DNA from: Harmothoe impar
Taxonomy: Eukaryota; Annelida; Polychaeta; Phyllodocida; Polynoidae
Reading direction: 5' to 3'
DNA: 64,000 nucleotides
Assembly: GCA_947462335.1 (NCBI GenBank)
Contig: OX381717.1
Location: forward strand, 15,057,166 to 15,121,165
Below the pieces are notes generated by a model. The model saw nothing but the letters and a program-made list of their open reading frames with translations, was not told the DNA's origin and made no database searches. The position numbers and the translations under genes are program-made. Position 1 is the stretch's first letter; each line of letters starts with the position of its first letter. Below, one piece after another: positions 1 to 10,700 of the stretch.

Positions 1-860
1 TTTTGATGATGGCCCTCTTGCTGATGTGGTCTTCCTGGACATCCAATGGCTGGTTGACCAATTTAAGAAGGTCATCACAATCACCGAGGCCCACCAGGAT
101 GATCCTGAGAACTCTAAATACTGGGCAGACCTAGACCAGAAGGGCATCCTTCATCAAAAACTGGTAGAGAGTCTATGGCCTGATAAAGAGATGAGAGACA
201 AGCTTCTCAGTACCATGCTGAAGTTCTCTCTACTCATGCCTGCTCCAAAGTACTATGTGGAGAACAGCAAGACTGCAGTGGCAGAGAAGCCCTATCTGGT
301 CCCATCGTTGCTGCCTGCAGGGGTCGGGGAAGTACCAGAAAAGGGCAAGGTCATCAGGCTTTGTCCCAACCAGGGTTTCCTCCCCATCGGTCTGTTCAGC
401 CGACTGATCACAAGTTTGTCTGTAGATCACAACTGGGAGGTGTGTGGGCAAATATTCCAGCATTCTGCTACCTTCAAGTTGAATCACCACTCTGCCTCAA
501 AGATCAGCATCCAGAGATGTGCATCAGAAAAACCTAAAGGGATTGAGGTGATAGAAGTGGCTTTTCAAAAAGGAACGAACCCAACAGCAAGTAATGAGCA
601 GAGAGACATACTGGCTGCCATGGCACAATCTCTTGGTCACCTTCCCGGTAGTTCTGGATTTGGTGTCTGGGTTTCTTGCTCAACGTGTTTCCAGTGGAAC
701 TTCATATGCGATCTTCGGGAGTATAACGACAGCCGGATCTATGACAGAAATGTCTGTGAAAGGCATGGTCCAGTACTGAAGAAGTCAGACCATGCTACTT
801 GGTTCTGTAAAGTGGCAAACGACACAGAAGTTGCAGGGTCTGCGCAAAGGAAGGACACTG
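1..860 (+). CDS. Exon 1 (partial): C-terminal COR domain of a ROCO protein
   Basis: The frame is open from base 2. The segment from position 50 (WLVDQFKKVIT), through a winged-helix-like stretch (GILHQKLVESLW, then LLSTMLKFSLLMP) to YLVPSLLP, is the characteristic C-terminal half of the COR domain that follows Roc GTPases. The later part has a GLFSRLI segment and Cys-containing strands usual after COR. The exon ends at the donor GTAAGT (861), leaving one nucleotide of a split codon. COR mediates dimerisation and couples the GTPase cycle to effector domains in ROCO proteins. The 5' end lies outside the window, and the open-frame start at 26 (GTG) is not an initiation codon. Confidence 0.75.
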
Positions 861-963
861 GTAAGTAGACAAGGAAAATACTCTTCAAGTTCAAATGATA
901 CAAAAATAAATTACATCGTCCTTACACAGAATGTGATACTCATGTATATTTTGTCCATTCCAG

Positions 964-1118
964 CTGGGAGAGGCACCTCAGATCTGATCTGCATGGAGGG
1001 CCCAGAGGAGTTCAACAGCTGGGAGGAGAAACTACGGCATCATGTAACAACTGTAGTCGAACTATTTGATCTGCTCGCCTTCATTAAAAATGCTGAAAAA
1101 GAAGAACTAGTTCAGTCT
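964..1118 (+). CDS. Exon 2: post-COR linker
   Basis: Acceptor TTCCAG precedes 964 and donor GTGAGT follows 1118. The first two bases complete the codon split by exon 1 (Ala). It encodes a short amphipathic segment (VVELFDLLAFIKNAEKEELV) resembling the start of a helical bundle. No domain is assigned. The exon ends in phase 0. Confidence 0.65.
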
Positions 1119-1397
1119 GTGAGTAAAGTTTATATCATTTTGATAATGGAATAATGTATTACTTACAGGTAGGGTTTTATTATATAGGATTAAAGAGAAA
1201 ACTATTTAAAAGTTTTTTCCATACAAGACGAATTATTTTCTCAAAGTAGGGGGTCTTCTTAATGGCGGGGCCATTTTAAAGGCGGGTTTTATGGTAAATC
1301 AAGCAAGTTACTACTAATTCCAAGTATGATGTCCCTCCATTTTACAGCAGAGTTTCTTTTGTATGGCTTTAAGATGGTACACTATCTTACACTTCAG

Positions 1398-2637
1398 GGG
1401 TATTCAACTGATCGCCTCAAATCGTCAAACCAGATAGTTCGCGAGATCAAGAGCTCTCCAATCTGGCGGATCAAAGGATCATTGCGTGCTTTCCCATTAA
1501 ACATGCAAGTTCATATGATTGAGCTCCTCGGGATGGATCCAAGTACCTTTGGCCACGGTGCAATTTTCTCCCAGGGAGTAGAAGATGATGGAACGCTTGA
1601 TGAGCTCAAACAAAAGCAGGAAAAAGTGAGCTTGGAAAAACAGCAAAGTTTCGAACCATCACACATAATTAAGAAGGCCGTAGGGCAGCCCACACCAGAG
1701 CAGCCACCACAGCAGCCGCCACAGCAGCCACCACAGCAGCCGCCACAGCAGCCGCCACAGCAGCCACTACACCAGCCACCACACCAGCCACCACACCAGC
1801 CACCACACCAGCCACCACAGTCGCCACACCAGCCACCACACCAGCCGCCACACCAGCCACCACACCAGCCACCACACCAGCCACCTCCACACCAGCCACC
1901 ACACCAGCCACCACACCAGCCACCACAGCAGCCGCCACAGCAGCCACCACAGCAGCCGCCACAGCAGCCGCCACAGCAGCCGCCACACCACCCACCACAC
2001 CACCCACCACACCAGCCACCACACCAGCCACCACACCAGCCACCACACCAGCCACCACACCAGCCACCACACCAGCCACCACACCAGCCACCACAGCAGC
2101 CGCCACAGCAGCCACCACAGCAGCCACCACAGCAGCCGCCACAGCAGCCACCACAGCAGCCGCCACAGCAGCCGCCACAGCAGCCGCCACAGCAGCCGCC
2201 ACAGCAGCCACCACACCACCCACCACACCACCCACCACACCACCCACCACACCACCCACCACACCAGCCACCACACCAGCCGCCACACCAGCCGCCACAC
2301 CAGCCACTACACCAGCCACCACACCAGCCGCCACAGCAGGACAGAACAAACAGCAGCATTTTGAAGTCATTTGATCATTCATTGCCACAATGCACAACCA
2401 GAGTAGGAAGTCCCAAGTTACAAGAACTACCCACTTCCAGTCCTAGTCCATCCAATATGGATCTGGATGACAAGATAGAAGGCTTTAGAATTGGGGATTA
2501 TCCTGAGAACATGACAAAGAAGGCAGCGACCCTGTTTTTTCACGATATAGGCGGTACTCTGCAGTTTCCAGGCTCAGAGGTTGTCTTACAAGTCCCACCA
2601 GGAGCAGTCCCTGCTGGGCAGGTCTATGCCATCCATG
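1398..2637 (+). CDS. Exon 3: linker with Pro/Gln/His minisatellite, start of ZU5
   Basis: The acceptor CTTCAG ends at 1397, the phase is 0, and the exon stays open for 1240 bp. The first 100 codons are ordinary sequence (SPIWRIKGSLRAFPLNMQ). From about 1701 to 2337 it encodes about 53 tetrapeptides of type QPPQ/QPPH. The exon then resumes normal composition and reaches the ZU5 N-terminus near 2545 (FHDIGGTLQFPG, then VVLQVPPGAVP), the hallmark opening of ZU5 domains in UNC5, ankyrin and PIDD. Donor is GTAGGT at 2638, leaving 1 nt. That the repeat keeps the frame across the whole tract supports it being translated. Confidence 0.75.
1701..2337 (+). repeat. Coding 12-bp minisatellite (CCACCACACCAG / CCGCCACAGCAG)
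   Basis: About 53 near-perfect 12-bp units occur in blocks of PPHQ, PPQQ and PPHH variants, with only in-frame irregularities (for example one inserted Pro codon near 1886). All unit changes are multiples of 3 or substitutions, so the host frame is kept. The complementary strand also lacks stops in all frames because of composition, giving spurious long ORFs. Confidence 0.95.
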
Positions 2638-2955
2638 GTAGGTTCTCTATACTCTATAACAACCCCTGCCTTTTATCATATGAAAAAGAAAATGACTAGG
2701 TGCCTTTTCTTTTTCGGAATACAATAAAGTTACTAAATAATTTGCTGTCAAAATATGTTTCGTATACTTGTTTTATTAAATGTTTTCAGAGGACATCTAT
2801 GTGATGGTTTATGCAATAAAGATAAGAAAAGAACTAATATTTGAACTAACTAATAAAACCTTAAGATATTATCTTGAGATTCTGTTTGTGATATCATTTT
2901 CTGGTCAAGTGTTTTGTAAGAAGTAACTGAATTAACACCATTCACATAATTCAAG

Positions 2956-3155
2956 GAAAAGTCCACACCAATCTGCGAGAGTACCATCCTTGGATGTCAT
3001 CCGAGGACCAGTTCATAGTGGGACCAGTGGCTGAGTTCACTGTGGAGGGTGGAGGAACATTTGACAAACCCGTTCAAGTCATCATCCCTCACTGTGTACG
3101 ACCTGCCAAGATCAAAGACATCAAAGTGTTGTTTGGAAGAGATCACATTTATAGC
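2956..3155 (+). CDS. Exon 4: ZU5 domain core
   Basis: Acceptor TTCAAG precedes 2956 and the first 2 nt complete a Gly codon from exon 3. It encodes the ZU5 middle: FIVGPVAEFTVEGGG, then the diagnostic KPVQVIIPHC and a KDIKVLFGRD strand. ZU5 is a beta-sandwich found with UPA and death domains in UNC5, PIDD and ankyrins, where it can hold the protein autoinhibited. The donor GTAAGT follows 3155 in phase 0. Confidence 0.8.
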
Positions 3156-3325
3156 GTAAGTTTGATATATGGTTAAAATTACCATTTTGAACATGTATCG
3201 CTCAAACCATGCTTTTAGAACCAGTATGCACAATGTAATTATAGACAGGCCGTACCTTGGTGATAATTACTAAAATTAAGTATTTTAAACAATAGAAGGG
3301 TTAAATTTTGCCTTGATTACTTCAG

Positions 3326-3568
3326 GAACTCGAGGAAGGCAATGCAGATATATCCTACAGTGTTGAGCCTAGCCATGTGTGCATCCAGACGAAGCACTTT
3401 ACCCGATTTATAGTCACAAAAACAGGTAAAGAAGAAGAAATCAGTGATGCCCTGCTAACAGTGGCAGTATCAAGGAAGCTACTACCGTCAAAGGTTGTCA
3501 CACTGGTGCTGCTGATGTTACACACAGGTTGTGTGAGTCTAGATGACTTCATCCATGTGCGGAAACGG
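3326..3568 (+). CDS. Exon 5: end of ZU5 and start of UPA-like region
   Basis: Acceptor TTCAG precedes and donor GTGAGA follows; both ends are phase 0. The sequence SYSVEPSHVCIQTKHFTRF matches the ZU5 C-terminal strand pattern, where ankyrin/UNC5 ZU5 ends with a TxHFS/TRF-like motif. The following residues (LLPSKVVTLVLLMLHTGC) look like strands of the UPA-type beta domain that normally follows ZU5; that second assignment is inference. Confidence 0.75.
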
Positions 3569-3875
3569 GTGAGAGCATTATGATAAGCATATTACATTGA
3601 CTAATTATAGAAAACTGAAAGTTTATTACACTACACACTTGAATAACTAAGGGAATTACCTTCAAGCTGAGGGACATTTTATTCTTCTTCTATATAACAG
3701 AAACTCTTGTCATCAGTCTGACACAGTTGTTAAATATTGTAACACTACATGAATATATTGAAATAGTTTAAATGGTTGATTAGATTATCAATGCATTACT
3801 CAAACTCAAATTACATGCAGAAAGCAATGTATGCTATCTTTTGTTTGATTCCAAATGCCTTTGTTGTCCACTCAG

Positions 3876-4007
3876 TACTATGATGATGACATGGAGGAGA
3901 TTGTGAAAAGAAAAGTTGTCTTACGCGAGACAGAGGCGGCTGTACCACTACCTATCTTACACATCCTCCTAGCTGTAGATGATGACTGTGATGCAACTCC
4001 CAAAAAG
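3876..4007 (+). CDS. Exon 6: UPA-like region
   Basis: The 132-bp exon is phase 0 at both ends, between acceptor CACTCAG and donor GTAAAA. It encodes an acidic start (YYDDDMEEIVKRK) followed by strands (LPILHILLAVDDDC). It sits where a UPA domain would be, but sequence alone does not prove the family. Confidence 0.65.
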
Positions 4008-4161
4008 GTAAAATGATGTTTTGATCATCCATTTCAAGAGGTGCTTATTCTGATATTACCTTTTAACTACCAAGGGAGTATCAGGGAATGCTTGTGTCAG
4101 GCTACTTTTTCCACCTGTTGCAAACTATGATATTGTAGGGGTCGCGTTTATACATGAAAGT

Positions 4162-4234
4162 GGATTTCACCAGGAACTGAACCAGGATCTCTTTTACTGA
4201 TTTCGAGTATCCTAACCGTTATACCACAGACCTT
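4162..4234 (-). repeat. tRNA-like sequence / SINE head
   Basis: Read on the minus strand it has a box-A-like TGGTATAACGG and a box-B-like GGTTCAGTTCC about 40 nt apart, and a CCTGG-TTCAGTT-CCTGG T-arm. The stems contain mismatches and no CCA or clean acceptor pairing is seen. It is most likely a tRNA-derived SINE or pseudogene in intron 6. Confidence 0.5.
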
Positions 4235-4459
4235 CATGTCCATCTTTATGTATCCCCCATTATTGGATTGATACGGGTGGCATGCAGTGATTACCTTAGT
4301 GTTTCAACAAATTGGGCTTTCCGCAAGGGCATAAGAATGACTAAGCACTTACAATATTTTCACAGGAAATATTCAAGATCCAAACACTCTTTATATGAAA
4401 ACATTTTCAATTTTTTTTCTTATTACCCATTTGATGACTATATTTTGTTCTATGTTTAG

Positions 4460-4672
4460 AGTTACCATGAAATACCTGGGAAGGATGTGTTGCGTCTCCC
4501 AACAAATGGCAACATAAACCGATCAGAGACACTTGGAGACTTTGCATTAACTAGTCGACAACGTCAGCAACTGGACAGTTTGTTGACTGTCACATTCCAG
4601 TATGGGGAGGGAACTGAGAAAGTAGTGCAAAAGATGACAGTAGTTTACCCCAAAGCATGTGCGGATAGCCAG
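4460..4672 (+). CDS. Exon 7: UPA-like region, continued
   Basis: The 213-bp exon is phase 0 at both ends, between acceptor GTTTAG and donor GTATGT. The C-terminal part alternates polar and hydrophobic residues (LLTVTFQYGEGTEKVVQK), compatible with the last strands of a beta-sandwich before the CARD. No catalytic motif is seen. Confidence 0.7.
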
Positions 4673-6133
4673 GTATGTTTTCTGCTTGTTCTGCCTTTTG
4701 TCACTGATACCCATTGCCTATTATTGTATACTTATCTATCTGTATTCATATAGATAATATTAAGTACACTCACCCTGGTATGGGAAAAAGAGTTATTTTG
4801 TATTCACTTCTGCCCACTACACTACCTGATAACCCTTTCATGCCCAGCACTATTTTGATAAAACTCAGCTATTTGCATCATCATTGACAGATTGTGTAAC
4901 AGCTGAATATTCTATCCTGACATAATATGCTTTATATTATATCTTTTGAAAGCTATTGGAATGCTCCTCTTATTACTGTTTGAGGGAACATTATAATTTG
5001 GGTTACCATGGCAACCAGAAACATTCTTTTCACTGAATTCTAGAATATTCAAGAGGTCTGGTCCAGCTATTTTAGTTGGGAAAAGGATATTCTGGCCTGG
5101 AAAATGCTATTTTATTATACCATATGCATGCTTATCTATTGAAAATTGAAAGATATGAAGACCATGATCGTAATCTCCATGAAAAAAAAACATCAAAACA
5201 TGTTTTTAACTTTATTTTCACTATTCTTATCGACTTTCTTCCAAACCTTCATATCAAATGGACTGCGCATTTGGACTGTTTTTAGGTTCTTTTCATCTCA
5301 TATGGTTTTATAATCAAGCTTCCTGTAGCTGGTTTATCTTTCTGGTTCATTCCCAAGAGATGATGTCTTCAAGAAAGTGAAGTAGGATGTAAGAGATGGT
5401 GAGCTCTTGTTAGTCAAAGCAACGTCTAAGCTAGACTGATTTAGTAGCAGACCAGCCCCGATATAGCAAGCATCATGTGACCATCCTCCTCTAGTGGTCC
5501 GTAGTCACGTACCAGGATAACAACCATATGAAATGATCTATGAACCGTTGGTAACAACTTGATGTCGGTAACATATAGCCAGGAAAAAAACACAAATTTT
5601 AAAGTCGGTACAACACATAAATAAATTATCATCAGTGATGACTTGACATCAGTAACATACAGTGTTTAATAAATTTGTTTACAGAAACCGCATTCACAGT
5701 TTCAACCATGATATTATCATTCACATAAGATATACATAAACCATAACGGTATTTGCAATGACCTGTTACATTCCCATCCGTAAAATCCATTGTGTTTCCA
5801 TAGTGTCCCTAGTATTGTATGAAAGCCTATGCAATAAGGCTTCAATTAGTGCATGGTTTGTCCCATTCTGAGAACTAGGTAAAACATGGTGACCTTTTGA
5901 ACATATAAAGGTGCAAAACTGCACATTTTTGGATTTCACCAAGTAGAAAGTGCTATTTAAACAGTTCATTGCTTCAGCGACAGAAATTTTCATACTATTT
6001 CATCCTTTTACTTTTTAACGTTAAAACATTAAATGTTACAGTTTTGTAGTTTCTCTATCTTTGAGTAAGAGTCCGAATGTGAATATGCTAAAAAAAGAAA
6101 AATGACTTTTTTAGTTTTTATTCCTTGAATTAG
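4673..6133 (+). other. Intron 7, no gene seen
   Basis: 1.46 kb of AT-rich DNA between exons 7 and 8. No convincing ORF, repeat array or RNA is visible. Confidence 0.6.
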
Positions 6134-6168
6134 GTGCAACGTTCTGCACTGGAAATGAGTCACAAAAT
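6134..6168 (+). CDS. Exon 8: 35-bp micro-exon
   Basis: Acceptor AATTAG precedes and donor GTAAGT follows. Starting in phase 0 it encodes VQRSALEMSHK plus 2 nt that combine with the first base of exon 9 into a Met codon. The exact phase fit on both sides is the main support; the exon is too short for any domain evidence. Confidence 0.55.
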
Positions 6169-6191
6169 GTAAGTAAAATTTAATCATTGCA

Positions 6192-6192
<1 letters not shown>

Positions 6193-6274
<82 letters not shown>
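6193..6274. repeat. (TA)n microsatellite
   Basis: A pure run of TA dinucleotides, about 41 units, in the intron between exons 8 and 9. Confidence 0.97.
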
Positions 6275-6279
<5 letters not shown>

Positions 6280-6400
6280 CATGTCAATTCAAATGCCAAT
6301 ACGGCTCGTGTAAAAAAGGAAATTGATTCCAGTTGGAAGTTTGGAGGTTAACTTAAAAATCTTCAATTGTCCTGATTAAAATTAACACTGCAAATTGTAG

Positions 6401-6480
6401 GACACTTGCCGGTAATCTCACGCAGAAGGAGCTTGAGGACCTGGTTGTAAAGCACCGAGCAACCATTTATGACAGACTAA
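6401..6480 (+). CDS. Exon 9: CARD helix 1
   Basis: Acceptor TTGTAG precedes 6401 and donor GTAAGC begins at 6481. It encodes TLAGNLTQKELEDLVVKHRA, then TIYDRL. This is the amphipathic first helix expected at the start of a CARD or related death-fold domain. One nucleotide is left for exon 10. Confidence 0.7.
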
Positions 6481-6891
6481 GTAAGCAAATGTGTCTTTTC
6501 TACAACTATAATGTAGATCCATTACCTCTGCTATACAGTTCTAAGTTGAAGTATACAGCTTGTCTGGGGTACCCACAGTCCTCCACTACTTAAAGGCCAC
6601 TACTGTGGTCTTATTCTATTTCACACACAGTGGTAACATTTTTGCGTTTTTCACAGATTAATCCACAAATTTATTTTTTATTCTGCAGTATACCATGGAA
6701 CTTTATATCCTCGAAAATGTTTTACTTTCACAGTGTGTGAAAGATATGAAATACATCTGGTGTTATTGTAAGCCATCACACATCTAACTCTTTTTATATC
6801 ACCTCTCATTTAAAAGGTATTTGATGTTCTTCTAATCAAAAGTACTTTATAGGATATAGTTTCTGACTCCAAATTCATTCAATAACTTCAG

Positions 6892-6965
6892 AGCTCTCTC
6901 AGCTGTTGATCGCTGCACTTGAAGAAGCTAGAATACTTGACCGTGGTACCAAGGATGAGCTCAAT
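6892..6965 (+). CDS. Exon 10: CARD helices 2-3
   Basis: Acceptor TTCAG precedes and donor GTAAGT follows; the first 2 nt complete a Lys codon. The encoded LSQLLIAALEEARILDRGTK matches the CARD pattern of a hydrophobic helix followed by a 'L-hydrophobic-x-x-G' turn. The exon ends in phase 0. Confidence 0.7.
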
Positions 6966-7434
6966 GTAAGTGGTCTTCTTGAATCCCCTAAAATCCAAGG
7001 TGTCATGAACAGACTATTAAGGTAATAAGCTGGTCCATTCAAATCTAGAGTATATGTTTTATGATCTTACAAATGATCTTGGTATCTGTCTGATTTAATA
7101 TTATAGTAATTGTTGTTCTAGATAGTCAACGCTCTGATGTTAGTTCGTGTTTTGAGTTAAATTATTGTTGTTAATGTTACAAGAGTCACTTGAATTAATA
7201 CAAAAATTATTCCATAACAATGAGAGTACATGTATGCACAATGCTTCATGTTCATGAGAAGAACAAGAACAATAGTCTTCATCACACCCCTTACCAGTGC
7301 TCACATATCACAGTTATCTCAGCAAGACTAAAACTAGATCTTCCCATTTATGAATCATTTACCAACTACAAATATATATCAGAACTGACAAACCTAGTAG
7401 TGGCATGTCATAACACCTTCTATCATGTATTTAG

Positions 7435-7609
7435 GCTGCAAGTATCACAGACCATCAGCAGATTAAGGTGATCCTGGATTGTGTCGTGCAGAAAGGGGTG
7501 AAGACCTTCCTTAATTTTTGTACCGTCCTTGACCGTCCGGATATCGATCAGTCTCATATCATTACTGAAGTTCTGGGACTGACCATGGACTATGTTCGCA
7601 CTCAACGAG
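7435..7609 (+). CDS. Exon 11: CARD helices 4-6
   Basis: Acceptor TTTAG precedes 7435 in phase 0. The encoded IKVILDCVVQKGVKTFLNFC is a near-textbook CARD segment (Leu-rich helix, KG turn, then a Phe-containing helix), followed by a last helix (IITEVLGLTMDYV). CARDs recruit partners by homotypic contacts in inflammasome, apoptosome and NF-kB signalling. The donor is GTCAGT at 7610, leaving 1 nt in phase. I could not identify the next exon with certainty. Confidence 0.72.
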
Positions 7610-8870
7610 GTCAGTAAACCAACATCATGTGTAAACACTCCGCTGTCCAATTCTTTTTTTATTTACTTTACTTCTCATAATACATGACATAATGTTATCG
7701 CTCTGGAGAATCAGTAACTTTTATAGAATAATCAGTGAAATAGGCTTTGTTTTTGGCATGACCTGAAAGTCCATTGAGTTAACCATGAATGTAGATTTTC
7801 CCGATGTAGCATTATACAGTTGAATATTAGCCCATGCATAAAATGTGTTGGTGAATTTATCTCACTCTGGTGTTCAAAATTTCTCGGATTAAGGTCAATT
7901 ATAACCACAAAAAAACCAACGTAACAGCCATTTCCAACATAAAATGAACTGCCCATCTACATCTTATGCCATGCATGAAATCAATTACTGATTTTCATCT
8001 TTGCTTTGTCTCTTAATAATTGACACGTGTTTGACAGCAAACTTGTGATTCCTGTTAAATAGATCAGCTAATATCTGTGATCAAGAAGGGGAAAAACAGT
8101 TAAACAAAGCTAAATATAAAAGAGGTTGGCTTTGTGTAACACCCTTTGGTAGAAGGGAAGGCAAAAAGCATTTATATGTTAGCTCACCAGTTATGTGAAT
8201 ATATCATATCAAGAAGGACACCACTTCTGAACCATTGTTTTAAAAAAATGTAACATCAAATCAACTTCACTTCACCCTAGAACAATATATATTATCTAAA
8301 GCAATATATGATGTATAGAAAGAAAATAAACACAAGCTTATAATATGTCAATGCATCCTCCACAGAGCTCCACGACATAAGCAAAGCATAGTCCACATGA
8401 GGCGTCCATTCACTTTATCGACTGCTGCTTCTCATCACACCATTCACAAGGAGAGAGGGAGGTCTATAGTATTAAGATAGCTTCCCTGTGGACATCTGCC
8501 CTGTGAAATCTACTTTCTAGGACATTGACCAGTTTGCGCATAAATACCCTCAAACAAGTATACCCCTTGGACTCCAATCATCTAGGACATCTACCAGTTC
8601 CAGCATCTACCTCCAAGGACAACTACACCTATAAACCTTTACCCCTAGGACTTCAAACCCAGGACAACTACCCCTATAGACGTTTACCCCATGGGACTTC
8701 TACCGAACTGTCCATCCATACTTTCATATTCAGCCCTCCTGGAATTCTTTGGTGTATACCTATATGGTGCTTTTCATTTAAGTGTACATCTTTAGAGCAC
8801 AACAGGATTCCCTATTCCACACTAGCTGGATGTGCACTGGACAGCGCCATATTTGACTGGTCCCAGCACA
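7610..8870 (+). other. Intronic DNA after exon 11
   Basis: There is no recognisable exon. From about 8520 the sequence is richer in C, with loose repeats of 'aggac(a/t)..ctacc..' (8577-8705) that leave a 150-codon frame open without recognisable protein features. Confidence 0.4.
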
Positions 8871-8875
8871 CCTCA

Positions 8876-10700
8876 GTCACAACTCCAACAAAAACAGCAG
8901 TAACACCAGCAGCCAAGCAACATAATCAGCAACAGCAGCCAAATAGAAAGGCAGCAATGACAACAAAAGCAACCTGATAGAAAGGGCAACATCAGCAGCC
9001 CAGCAACAACATCCGCAACCCCAACTCAGCAACAACAGCAGCCCAGTAACTAGAGCAAAAACACCAGTCCAGCAACAACACAAGCCCAGAAACAACAACA
9101 GCCCAGTAATTACAGCAACAACAGCAGCCTAGTAACTACAGCAACAACAGCAGCCCAGCAAAAACACCAATCTAGCAACAACATCAGCCCAGTAACTACA
9201 GCAACAACAGCAGCCATGCAAAAACACCAGCCCAGCAACAACACCAGCCCAGTAACTACGGCAACAACACCAGCCCAGCAACAACACCAATCTAGCAACA
9301 ACACCAGGCCTGTAACTACAGCAAGGACACCGCCCTAGCAACAACAACAGCCCAGCAAAAACACCAGCCCGGCAACAACAACAGCCCAGCAACAACACCA
9401 GCACAGTAACTACAACATCAACACCGGCACAGCAACAACACCAATCTAGCAACAACATCAGCCCAGTTAAAAACAGCAGCCAGCAACAACACCAGCCCAG
9501 AAACAACACCAGCCCAGCAACAACACCAGCCCAGAAAAACAACACCAATCAAGTAACAACAACATCCCAGCAACAACAGCAGTCTAGATACAGCAACAGC
9601 AGTGGCACCACAGAAAAGACACAAATATCAAAAACAGCAGCCCAGTGGCGACAGCAGGACAATGATAACAGCAACAAAATAATGAGCAGTCCAGAGACAA
9701 CAATTTAAAGGCATCCAAGTAAGAACAGAAAAAGCAGTAGATCTGTAGCAGCAGCAACAACAAGAGCCCTGAAGCAACAGTGAAAAACACAATCTAGTAA
9801 CAGAAGCAGCCCAGTACAAACACCAAGAATAGGAAACCATAAATAATGCCGCCCTGTAACAACAGCAACAACAGCAATCTAGTGACAACAGCAGCTATGT
9901 AACAAAATTGGTCCAGTAACAACAGCAACAAAAGCAGCTCAGTTACTTCACCATCAATGGCAGCCCGGCAACAACACCAGCCCAGCAACAACACCAGCCC
10001 ACAAACAAGAACAGCCTAGCAATAACACCTATGTATACAAACAAGAGTAACAACAGCAACCTAGAAAAAGTAACAGCAGTGGCACCACAGAAAAGACACA
10101 AATAAAAAACAGCAGGCCAGAAGCAACAGCAGGACAATGATAACAGCAATGAAAAGAATATCAGCAGTCAAGTGCCACAACATCAGCACAGAAAGCAGCC
10201 CAGTAACTACGGCAACAACAGCAGCCCAGCAACAACAGCAGACCAGTAACTACAGCAACAACATCAGCCCAGCAACAACAGCAGCCCAGTAACTACAGCA
10301 ACAACAGCAGCCAAGCAACAACAGTGTCCCAGCAACAACAGCCGCCCAGTAACAACAACAGCCCAGCAACAACAACAACAACAGAGGCCCAGCAACAACA
10401 GCAGCCCAGCAACAACAGCAGCCCAGCAACAACAACAGCCCAGCAACAACAGCAGCCCAGCAACAACAACAGCCCAGCAACAACAGTGGCCCAGCAACAA
10501 CAGTGGCCCAGCAACAACAACAGCCCAGCAAAAAAACAGCCCAGCAACAACAACAGCCCAGCAACAACAACAGCCCCGCAACAACAACAGCCCAGCAACA
10601 ACAGTGGCCCAGCAACAAAACAGCCCAGCAACAATAGCAGTCTAATTACAACAACAGCCCAGTAACAACAACAACAACAGCCCAGTAACAACATCAAGAC
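8876..10700. repeat. 1.8-kb CAA/CAG-rich degenerate minisatellite
   Basis: Built from variable-length units such as CAGCAACAACAGCAGCC and CCCAGTAACTACAGCAACAA. The purest block is 10260-10690. The + strand in one frame reads Gln/Asn/Ser/Pro-rich for up to 113 codons (10324-10665) and the minus strand reads Leu/Cys-rich, both from composition. A duplicated sub-block (GTGGCACCACAGAAAAGACA at about 9602 and 10079) shows larger-scale duplication. Confidence 0.9.

Larger units (their letters stand above)
2638..3875 (+). other. Short introns 3-5
   Basis: Intronic DNA between exons 3 to 6 (2638-2955, 3156-3325, 3569-3875). It is AT-rich, and I see no repeat family or ORF of note. Confidence 0.6.

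Noticed and set aside
1511..2359. Long minus-strand ORFs (Cys/Gly/Trp-, Ala/Val- and Trp/Leu-rich)
   Set aside because: They are the complement of the coding 12-bp minisatellite. All frames are open because the unit length is divisible by 3 and contains no stop.
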